A stretch of DNA of 64,000 bases from Actinophytocola xinjiangensis. Lineage in GTDB: Bacteria; Actinomycetota; Actinomycetes; Mycobacteriales; Pseudonocardiaceae. The notes under the pieces were generated by a model. The model was not told the origin of the DNA, made no database searches, and saw only the letters and a program-made list of their open reading frames with translations. The position numbers and the translations under genes are program-made. Shown here one piece after another: positions 8,539-18,659 of this stretch (its first letter is position 1; every line of letters begins with the position of its first letter). The stretch lies in contig NZ_MSIF01000004.1 of NCBI RefSeq assembly GCF_001921215.1, positions 248,001-312,000 of the forward strand, read 5' to 3'.

Positions 8539-9176
8539 GATCGACCGTCCTTGATGGCCAGGATGAAGTGTGCAAGCCCGGCCGCCACTTCACGGGCCGT
8601 CGCCCTCCCAATATCGTACTCGTGGGCCGGATAGCCGGCTCCTCTCAGGAAGGCCAGTGCTTCGGTGAAGTATTCGCGTTCACGTCGATGATCTTCGTAG
8701 TCACTGCCATGAAACCGACTGAATCGTCCACGATTCGCGACCCGCGTGGCGCACAGTGATGCATCGCCCATCAACACGATGGCGATATCGGGTACGAGAA
8801 TCTTCCGATAGATGTCCCACACAAAGCCGCGTTCGATACCGTCGAGGGGATCAAGGACCAGCGACGACGGCACGAAACGATCACAAACCACCGTTGTGCC
8901 CTGCTCGACGGCCGGTGAGATCATGATGTTGGCCTGGTGATATCGGTCGGCTGCCACCAGACAGGTCAGGGACGGGCCGTGGAACTCATGGGTGCCGTGC
9001 CGGGCCAACTCGCCGATACTGGACGGCGAGGGAGTCGCGGTGACCAATGTCGGAACGCCTTGGCTGGCCAGTTGTTCGCCCAACAACGTGCTCACCGTCG
9101 TCTTGCCGACGCCACTGGGCCCGTCGAGTGTCACGAAGAGACCGCGTCCGTGCGTGGCACCAGATTCGCTCGCCAC
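8535..9176 (-). CDS. Thymidylate-kinase-like P-loop nucleotide kinase
   Basis: 213 residues. It has a Walker A loop GPSGVGKTT (residues 19-27), the DRF motif in VVCDRFVPSSL (the DRY/DRF nucleoside-monophosphate site of TMP kinases) and an arginine-rich lid (RVANRGRFSRF). The GTG start at 9176 is well set by AGGAG 6 nt upstream. It is the first gene of the minus-strand island operon and overlaps the radical SAM start by 4 nt. Housekeeping tmk is usually elsewhere in actinobacteria, so this looks like a specialised paralogue. Its substrate is probably dTMP or another pyrimidine nucleotide, possibly a modified one (inference). Confidence 0.82.
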   Translation of the reverse strand: MASESGATHGRGLFVTLDGPSGVGKTTVSTLLGEQLASQGVPTLVTATPSPSSIGELARHGTHEFHGPSLTCLVAADRYHQANIMISPAVEQGTTVVCDRFVPSSLVLDPLDGIERGFVWDIYRKILVPDIAIVLMGDASLCATRVANRGRFSRFHGSDYEDHRREREYFTEALAFLRGAGYPAHEYDIGRATAREVAAGLAHFILAIKDGRS

Positions 9177-9299
9177 CAGGCACTCCTAGCAGGCTCGGTA
9201 GGAGGTGGCTGCGCATTCACCCCCACCTGGGTGCGACGACCACCAGTGATGAGCCAGGTGTAGACAATGTCGGCGCGAATGGGGCCAGCGTTACGTCAT

Positions 9300-9364
9300 T
9301 GGTCGACCAGAAGAATATTTGATCTTGTCCGCGCCCGGCCGATGATCGTCCACGAAATTCGTGG
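9300..9364. promoter_or_regulatory. Palindromes in the 350-bp spacer upstream of the island operon
   Basis: The gap 9177-9529 holds no credible gene. It contains a perfect palindrome TGGTCGACCA (9300-9309) and a perfect 7-1-7 palindrome CCACGAAATTCGTGG (9350-9364), set in an AT-richer stretch (GAAGAATATTTGATC). The position upstream of the kinase-like gene, and next to an XRE/DUF397 pair, suits an operator, but no confident -35/-10 pair is seen. Confidence 0.35.
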
Positions 9365-9529
9365 TCAGTGATTGACGCCGGGTGAAAAGAAGAACGGCTT
9401 CGGCACCGCTCGGTGTCGTTGCTGTCTGACAGCGGCCTCGGTGTGGAGGACCCAGAGCCGGCTTCCCGGCGACGGGAGGCCGGCCCCTGGGCCCATGACC
9501 GAAGTCCCCACCAGCACGGTGGTCCGGCG

Positions 9530-9697
9530 TCAGCCGGTCTTGACGGCGGCGAGCAAGCCAGCCAGGTCGACACTCAGCGTCGGCCCCGCCGGGTTCTTGC
9601 TGTCGCGCACGAGGCCGGCCGGGTGCAGCTCGACGCAGGTGTTGGCGCCCTGTGAGCGGCTGGACTTGCGCCAGGTGCCTAACACGTCTTGTTCCAT
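9530..9697 (-). CDS. DUF397 small protein
   Basis: 55 residues: MEQDVLGTWRKSSRSQ at the start, a central Cys (NTCVEL), and the usual VRDSKNPAGPTLSVDLAG ending. The ATG at 9697 is chosen because GAAGGA lies 7 nt before it. It sits 19 nt after an XRE/DUF5753 regulator, the standard pairing seen in streptomycetes and Pseudonocardiales (related to the whiJ-type loci). Such small proteins are thought to counteract or tune the partner regulator. A decayed copy of this gene lies 4.3 kb away at 5254-5340. Confidence 0.88.
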   Translation of the reverse strand: MEQDVLGTWRKSSRSQGANTCVELHPAGLVRDSKNPAGPTLSVDLAGLLAAVKTG

Positions 9698-9716
9698 CGT
9701 CGTTCCTTCCGTCACG

Positions 9717-10562
9717 TCACCTGGCGAGCGCTTCGCGTGACTCGTCGGGACGTAGAGCCAACATTTGCAGGCGTTCGAACACTCGACGGTAGTCGGTCAC
9801 CTCGGCCATGTTCTCGTAGTAGATGCCTCGTAGGCGAGTCTGCACGTAAACCGTGCCGGGGTCACCCGTGAAAGCTGCGGGATAGTCCAGGATCGCGAAC
9901 GCGCCGTCCATGCCAGGGTGGGCCCCGACGCTGTTGGGAAGCATCTGGATCTCGACGTTGCTCCGCTTGGACATCGTGGTCAGGTGCTCCAGTTGCGCCC
10001 GCATGACCTCGGGTCCGCCGACGACGCGTTGCACGGCACCTTCATCCAGTACTGACCACAGCTGCGGGGCGCCCACGTCTCGGAGAAGGGTCTGCTGTCG
10101 GGCCATTCGCATCTCCACCTGCTCGGCCACCTGCTCCTCGGTGAGGTGATGTTCGCCCGACCTGATCAGGGCTTCGGCGTACTCGCGGGTCTGGAGCAGG
10201 CCGGGGATGACCGTGTCGTAGGAGCTGATGCGGGCGGCGCCGTACTCGAGGCCGAGGTAGAGCTCGAACCAGTCGGGGACGGCGGTGGTGAAACTGGTCC
10301 ACCAGTCCTTGCCCCGGTGCGCGGCCCGCAGCAGTTCGCGGAAGAAGTCGGCGCGCTCGGGTTTGCCGTACCAGGTGAGCAGCACCTCCATGTCGCTCGC
10401 CGACGGCATTCGGACGTTGTTCTCGTAGTGCCGGTAGGCCCCGACGCCCTTGGAGATGCGGGCCGCGACCTCGTCGGTCTCGTAGCCCGCGTCCTCGCGT
10501 AGCCGCTTCAGTTCGATGGCGATCCAGCGGCGAACGGCGGATCGGGAAACGTGCGCCACCAT
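9717..10562 (-). CDS. XRE-family regulator with DUF5753 domain
   Basis: 281 residues. Residues 10-70 form a Cro/C1-type helix-turn-helix (ELKRLREDAGYETDEVAARI and SKGVGAYRHYENNVRMPSAS). The remainder matches DUF5753 (IPGLLQTREYAEALI; QQTLLRDVGAPQLWSVLDEG; IQMLPNSVGAHPGMDGAFAI). The ATG start is preceded by GAGGTGA at 8 nt. It is followed by its DUF397 partner and is divergent from a small conserved gene at 10754; the 190-bp gap carries two strong inverted repeats that may be its operators. Proteins of this type act in developmental and antibiotic control in streptomycetes; the target here is unknown. Confidence 0.9.
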   Translation of the reverse strand: MVAHVSRSAVRRWIAIELKRLREDAGYETDEVAARISKGVGAYRHYENNVRMPSASDMEVLLTWYGKPERADFFRELLRAAHRGKDWWTSFTTAVPDWFELYLGLEYGAARISSYDTVIPGLLQTREYAEALIRSGEHHLTEEQVAEQVEMRMARQQTLLRDVGAPQLWSVLDEGAVQRVVGGPEVMRAQLEHLTTMSKRSNVEIQMLPNSVGAHPGMDGAFAILDYPAAFTGDPGTVYVQTRLRGIYYENMAEVTDYRRVFERLQMLALRPDESREALAR

Positions 10563-10610
10563 GGGGCGCTCACCTCTTACCAGGATCGGTGGGTCACTCG
10601 GTCGGGTACA

Positions 10611-10674
10611 AACTGTAGCGACCTACTGTTTGGTGGGGCTACAGTTCTGGGAGGACTTCACCGGAACCGGTGAA
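10611..10674. promoter_or_regulatory. Two inverted repeats between divergent XRE and DUF-small genes
   Basis: AACTGTAG (10611-10618) is exactly complementary to CTACAGTT (10639-10646), with ACCTACTGTTT between them resembling a third half-site. Next to it, TTCACCGG (10657-10664) and CCGGTGAA (10667-10674) form an 8-2-8 palindrome. Both lie in the divergent promoter region of the XRE regulator and the gene at 10754, a natural place for operators. Confidence 0.5.
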
Positions 10675-10753
10675 ACCGTATCCCACGCCGTTCGTCTGCG
10701 GAATTCGCCCCCTACCAGGTCGAACGGCGGCCCACGAGAGAACGGAGCGGCCC

Positions 10754-10990
10754 ATGAGCAACCCACCGCGTGTCACGTCCTGGCTGGAGGTTCCCGACGA
10801 CTGCCGGATGGAGGGCATGCTCGACTTCCACGACGAACTGCGCTTCACCTTCGGTGCCCCCACCGGCGACGGGCAGTACCTCGCCTTCGAGCGGCCCGCT
10901 CTGGAGCGGTTCGTGGTCCTCGCCCAGCGGGTCCTCGCGTTGCGGGAGCCCGGCGAGCAGCGCGCCGACCGGCCGACCCTGGTGGCCTGA
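10754..10990 (+). CDS. Small conserved hypothetical protein
   Basis: 78 residues, starting MSNPPRVTSWLEVP at the ATG at 10754, with GGAGCGG just upstream; a longer frame from 10670 is not supported. It is rich in acidic and aromatic residues (MLDFHDELRFTFGAP; YLAFERPALERFVVLAQRVL) and has no signal peptide or membrane segment. It is divergent from the XRE/DUF397 pair across a region with palindromes, so it is a likely target of that regulator. I do not recognise a function. Confidence 0.7.
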   Translation: MSNPPRVTSWLEVPDDCRMEGMLDFHDELRFTFGAPTGDGQYLAFERPALERFVVLAQRVLALREPGEQRADRPTLVA

Positions 10991-11011
10991 GCCCACCGGT
11001 AGCGTGGCGGG

Positions 11012-11730
11012 GTGACCGAACTGCGAGCGGACTGTGCCAGGTGCGTCGGCCTGTGCTGTGTCGTGCCCGCGTTCGCCGCGTCGGCCGACTTCGCGATCAG
11101 CAAGCCGGCCGGCGTGGCCTGTCCGAACCTGCTCGCCGACCACCGCTGCGGTATTCACGACTCGTTGCGGCGCAAGGGTTTCACCGGCTGCACGGTCTAC
11201 GACTGCTTCGGTGCCGGGCAGCGGGTGGCCCGGCGCGACGACGCGCCAGCCGTCTTCGGCACCATGCGTGACCTGCACGAGCTGCTCTGGTACCTCACCG
11301 AGGTCCGCGACCGTGTCCCCGCGCTGCGCGCCGACCTCGCGTCCGCTGTGGACGACACCGAACGGCTCGCCGCCGGCCTCACGCCCACCACGGACATCGG
11401 CGCGCACCGGGAACGCGTCAACCAACTCCTGCTGCGGGCCTCGGCGACCCTGCGCGGCCGTGGCCCGGAGCACCGGGGCGCCGACCTCGTCGGCCGCGAC
11501 CTGTCCACACGGGACCTCCGGCGGGCGAACCTGCGCGGCGCCTACCTGATCGGCACCGACCTCACCCGCGCCGACCTGCGACTGGCCGACCTGATCGGCG
11601 CCGACCTGCGCGGGGCGAACCTCGCCGGCGCCGACCTGTCGACATCACTGTTCCTCACCCAGTTCCAGGTCAACGCCGCCACCGGCGACGCGTCGACCCG
11701 GCTGCCCGGCCGGCTGACCCGGCCGGACCA

Positions 11731-11746
<16 letters not shown>
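11012..11746 (+). CDS. Cys-cluster (YkgJ-like) protein fused to pentapeptide repeats
   Basis: 244 residues. The first ~70 carry a cysteine pattern CARCVGLCC followed by further Cys ([19 protein letters not shown]), like the zinc/iron-chelating YkgJ-type domain. Residues 150-215 are a pentapeptide-repeat run ([34 protein letters not shown]), expected to form a right-handed quadrilateral beta-helix. The GTG start follows a TAGCGT box by 7 nt (probably leaderless). The 3' end overlaps converging metH by 16 nt. Pentapeptide proteins can protect DNA gyrase, but most have no known role; the metal-binding fusion is notable. Confidence 0.8.
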
Positions 11747-15342
<3,596 letters not shown>

Positions 15343-15447
15343 GCGCTACCTCCCAGAGTCTCATCATGGGAGGCGCCCTTACAGCTCTACTGGACTACGG
15401 ATCGAGCGTGGCGGACCGGCGTGGTCCGTTGCAGCGCCTCTCGACCC
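15343..15447 (-). promoter_or_regulatory. S-adenosylhomocysteine (SAH) riboswitch controlling metH
   Basis: On the minus strand, P1 is GGGUCGAG (15447-15440) with CUCGAUCC (15406-15399). P2 is CGGACC with GGUCCG (about 15428-15412). The conserved core GAGGCGCUGCAAC lies between, as in known SAH RNAs, and GCCACGCUCG matches the conserved 3' side. GAGGCGC (15440-15434) can pair with GCGCCUC (15376-15370) as the P4 pseudoknot. The same bases also form CCUCCCA (15373-15367) pairing with UGGGAGG (15355-15349), which hides the metH ribosome-binding site. The two structures exclude each other, so SAH binding should free the site and turn metH on, the established mode of this class. Confidence 0.88.
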
Positions 15448-15454
15448 GCCCTCA

Positions 15455-15485
15455 ACGATATCGGACCGTGACAAGTACTTGTTAC
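15455..15485 (-). promoter_or_regulatory. metH promoter region with an overlapping 18-bp palindrome
   Basis: TATCGT (15460-15455, minus) would place transcription start near 15448, exactly at the 5' end of the riboswitch. The matching -35 position overlaps a near-perfect palindrome, GTGACAAGTACTTGTTAC (15468-15485 on the plus strand), with a perfect ACAAGTACTTGT core. It may be an operator for a methionine or B12 regulator. The -35 itself is weak. Confidence 0.45.
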
Positions 15486-15781
15486 CCGCTTACTCTTCGT
15501 CCCACTCCGACCGGTCTCTGTGACGAATGTCACTCGCGACGCCTGTTTGCCTGCTTTGCCGCCAGTCGCGCCCCGAGTTGTCCACAGGCCCGCCACCACC
15601 CCTCTGGCCAGCACCTTTGCCGGATAGAATGGCGCTGAGGGGTGCCCCCGGTGAGGGCGGGGGTCTGAGACAAGGGGTTCACGGCGGTTGGAGCAGGTCG
15701 GCGGTGGCGGTGGTCGTGTCGGTCACTTCCTGTCATGGCCAGCCGTCCTCCGTTGCTGACGACGGTCCGGCAGGGGCGCAC
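15486..15781. other. Non-coding spacer between metH leader and GGDEF-EAL gene
   Basis: No frame here has convincing coding character. A short G/C-rich inverted stretch around 15644-15664 (CCCCC and GGGGG arms) could end transcription of the GGDEF-EAL operon, which stops at 15782, but the stem is weak. Confidence 0.4.
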
Positions 15782-17587
15782 TCAGAAGAGCAACCCGATG
15801 TCGCCGGCAGAGCCGAAGCCGGCGGTGTCGATCTGGATGGCCCGCCACCAGTCGACCTCTCCCGCGCCGACGTCGTCCACCCACACCGGCAGCCCGGCCA
15901 GGTGGGTCAGGGCGACCAGGCCGGTCAATGCCTTGACCACCAACGATGTCCGCGGACTCCCCACTGCCCGGGACGCCAGGGCCGCGCTCAGTCCCACCGA
16001 ATGCAGTGGCAGTTCTTCCAGGTACACGATGTCTCCGGCGGCTCCGTCGAAGTCGTGGACGGCCATGCTGACGCCCGCCTCGGCGAGGGCGGTCAGGTTG
16101 GTCGCCGCTTGTTCCCGGCCGTGGAACAGCTCCGCCGCGGGCATGGCCAACCGCAACCGCTCCCGGGGCAGGCCGCTGTAGGCGAGGGAGCCCAGGACCG
16201 TGTCGACCAGGGTGGGGGCGCTGGACTGGTTGGGGGACAGGCTCACGGTCAGGGGCAGGTCCCGGCCTGACTCCTCGTTCCACGTGCGGAGGCGTTCGCC
16301 GGCGCTGCGTAGCAGCCAGCCGTCCAGTTGTTGGCTCAGGCCGGTTCGTTCGGCCAGGTCGATGCACTTGTGGCGGGGCTGGCCGGCTCGTTCGGCCTCC
16401 GGCCAGCGGACGAACGCGTCGACCGCCACGGGCTCCAGGTCGGCGAGGCGGACGCGCAGGCGGTAGCCGACTCGGACCTGACCGGTTTCCCACGCCCCGG
16501 GCATGATCGCGGCCAGGCGCAGCAACCGCCGGTCGTCGGCGTCGTCGTCGGGTTGGTGGAGGACCCACTGGCCGGGGCCTCGGCGGGTGGCGTGGCGCAG
16601 GGCCAGGTCGGCGGCGTGCAGCAACTCCGTGGGGTCGGCGCCGTGCGGCGGGCACTGCACGACACCGGCGTTGGCCGTGGTCGCCAGGCCCGACTCCTCG
16701 ACGTAGGCCGGTTCGGACAGGGCGTGGTTGAGGCGGTCCACCACCTCGGGGTCGGCGGGGCCCTCACGCAGGATGGCGAAGTGTGCGCCGTCGAAGCGGG
16801 CGACCATCGCCGACTCGCCGGCCGCGGTCAGGATGCGGGACGCCGCCGCGCCCAGCAGGCGTTCGCCGCCCTGGCGGCCCAGGCCGTCGCTGACCAGGGG
16901 GAAGCCGTTCAGTTCCAGGCGGTAGAGCGTCACCGGGCCCGGGGAGGCGAGCATCTCCTCCAACCTGGTGGTGAAGAACTGACGGTTGGGCAGTCCGGTG
17001 AGCGGATCGTGCAGCAGCTGGTGGCCCAGCTGACGCTGCAGCAACGTCAGCTCGGTGTTCACCTCGTTCAGCGAGTTCGCGCGTTCCTGCGCGTCGGCCA
17101 CCGCCCGGCGGGTGACCTCCATCAGCGCACGGCACATGCTGTCCTGCTGGTCGGCGGTGCGTTTGCGGATCGCCTCGGCGAAGCCGCCGGACAGGGCGCC
17201 GATGACGCGGACGACCCGCTCGGTCAACCGGTCGAGGCCGCGCAGGTCGGGGTCGGCCAGCAGCGCGCCGGCGAGGATGTCGACGCTGGTCCGCAGGCTC
17301 TTGCGGTCCACGCAGTTCAGCTCGACCAGCCGCACACCGACCTGCTCGACGGCCTCCGCCGCCGCCTCCTCACCCTCACCGGCGACCGCGGCGAACACCG
17401 TGTCGACCATCTCGCGCAGCGGGATCTCGAGCTCGGTGGGCACCAGCGGCACGTACGCGGTCATGCTGACCAGGTAGGCCCACTTCCTGGTCAGCCGCAC
17501 CCTGGCCCGGTCGCGTTCCTCGGGTGACCGGCGCGGACCACCCGCTCTGTGCGAGTCGTCCGGTCGTGACGCCGGTATCGAGGTCAT
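15782..17587 (-). CDS. Degenerate GGDEF-EAL protein
   Basis: 601 residues. Residues 30-200 form a helical N-terminal region leading to a coiled linker (QERANSLNEVNTELTLLQRQ). A GGDEF domain begins at HDPLTGLPNRQFF, but its active-site loop reads RFDGAHFAIL instead of GGDEF. The EAL domain reads EPVAVDAFVRW, with DAF in place of EAL, and later catalytic acids are not preserved. It probably senses or scaffolds rather than makes or breaks c-di-GMP. The start at 17587 is the ATG overlapping the stop of the upstream hydrolase gene (ATGA), which supports it over an upstream GTG-type start. It is the last gene of a P450/hydrolase/GGDEF-EAL operon. Confidence 0.85.
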   Translation of the reverse strand: MTSIPASRPDDSHRAGGPRRSPEERDRARVRLTRKWAYLVSMTAYVPLVPTELEIPLREMVDTVFAAVAGEGEEAAAEAVEQVGVRLVELNCVDRKSLRTSVDILAGALLADPDLRGLDRLTERVVRVIGALSGGFAEAIRKRTADQQDSMCRALMEVTRRAVADAQERANSLNEVNTELTLLQRQLGHQLLHDPLTGLPNRQFFTTRLEEMLASPGPVTLYRLELNGFPLVSDGLGRQGGERLLGAAASRILTAAGESAMVARFDGAHFAILREGPADPEVVDRLNHALSEPAYVEESGLATTANAGVVQCPPHGADPTELLHAADLALRHATRRGPGQWVLHQPDDDADDRRLLRLAAIMPGAWETGQVRVGYRLRVRLADLEPVAVDAFVRWPEAERAGQPRHKCIDLAERTGLSQQLDGWLLRSAGERLRTWNEESGRDLPLTVSLSPNQSSAPTLVDTVLGSLAYSGLPRERLRLAMPAAELFHGREQAATNLTALAEAGVSMAVHDFDGAAGDIVYLEELPLHSVGLSAALASRAVGSPRTSLVVKALTGLVALTHLAGLPVWVDDVGAGEVDWWRAIQIDTAGFGSAGDIGLLF

Positions 17588-18642
17588 TCGGGGGTGCCGA
17601 CCGTGGTTTCCGCCCACTCGGCGACGGCGGCGTGGTAGCCGGCGACGTTGGGCGCATAGTTGATCGAGTGCCCGTAGCCGTCGACCACGTACGTCCTCAG
17701 CTGGGCTTTCGCGCTGTAGAACGGTTTCTCCGAGCGCGCCAGCGCGCCGGCCGACGAGCAGTCGGTGGCCAGCAGCCGGTTGCAGAACGTCGGGTCACCG
17801 GAGCCCATGACGGTCATCACCGGGACGTCGATGCGCCGGCTGTAGGGCAGCACCACGCCGATCAGCGCGCCGTCGACCAGCTCGCCGGGCGACGTGACGT
17901 CCTTTGTGGACTCGTCGGCGGCGTCGACCTCGGCGTCGTAGGCGCCGGGGCTGTGCAGCGAGTCGAACCGGGTGCCGGGCGCGGTCGTGAGATAGCCGGG
18001 GTCGAGGACGCGGCCGCGGAAGGCGGGGTCGATCGCCGCCGGGACGAACGTGGCGAAGATCGGTACCAGGCCAAGGACGTTGAGCCGGTGGGCCATCGAC
18101 GTGACCAGCACGCCGTCGACGTCGCGGTAGGTGGCGGCCTCGATGACCGCGACGGCCGACCCCAGCGAGTGCCCGGCGATGATCACCGTGCCGAACCGGG
18201 GGCTCCGCTCACCGGCCCGCAGCGACCCGACGACCTGGTGCATCGCGTCGGCCTGGGCGATGGCGGTGAGCAGCACGCTGGGCGGGGACGAGCTGCGTCC
18301 GCTGCCGAGCCGGTCGACGGTCAGCGTCGCGTGGCCGGCGCGGTTCATCGCCGCCCGGAACGAGCGGGTGCCCTGGTGGACCGAGGCGTCCCAGTACGTG
18401 CGGTTGTACAGGCCGCCGGGAACCAGCAGGTGCACGGTGTCCGCGCCACCGGCGGGCACGCACAGCGTCCCGGACACGGTCTGCGCCAGGTGCAGGACCG
18501 TCACCGGGAAACTCAGCTCCCGACAGTTCGGGGCCGGGGCCGGGGCCGCGTGCGCGGCGGCGGGGGTGAGCAGCAGGGAGCACAGCAGGGCGACGAGCGC
18601 CGACGCGGCGAGCCGGGCTCGCCGCGGGGACATCCGGGACAC
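17584..18642 (-). CDS. Secreted alpha/beta hydrolase
   Basis: About 352 residues. A signal peptide (SPRRARLAASALVALLCSLL, ending near AAAHAAPAP) leads into an alpha/beta hydrolase. The nucleophile elbow is AGHSLGSAV, the acid is probably in VMGSGDPTFCN, and the His is in GYGHSINYAP. Cysteines near the N-terminus (NCREL, GTLCV) and in the core (FCN, TDCSS) suggest disulfides. The start is taken as the GTG at 18642 (an ATG at 18633 is also possible); AAAGG lies upstream. The frame stays open far upstream but that part is antisense to nothing coherent and overlaps the P450. It lies 17 nt after the P450 gene and overlaps the GGDEF-EAL start by 4 nt. The substrate is unknown, an ester or lipid being likely. 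Confidence 0.82.
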   Translation of the reverse strand: MSRMSPRRARLAASALVALLCSLLLTPAAAHAAPAPAPNCRELSFPVTVLHLAQTVSGTLCVPAGGADTVHLLVPGGLYNRTYWDASVHQGTRSFRAAMNRAGHATLTVDRLGSGRSSSPPSVLLTAIAQADAMHQVVGSLRAGERSPRFGTVIIAGHSLGSAVAVIEAATYRDVDGVLVTSMAHRLNVLGLVPIFATFVPAAIDPAFRGRVLDPGYLTTAPGTRFDSLHSPGAYDAEVDAADESTKDVTSPGELVDGALIGVVLPYSRRIDVPVMTVMGSGDPTFCNRLLATDCSSAGALARSEKPFYSAKAQLRTYVVDGYGHSINYAPNVAGYHAAVAEWAETTVGTPE

Positions 18643-18659
18643 GGCGGGATTGGCCTTTC

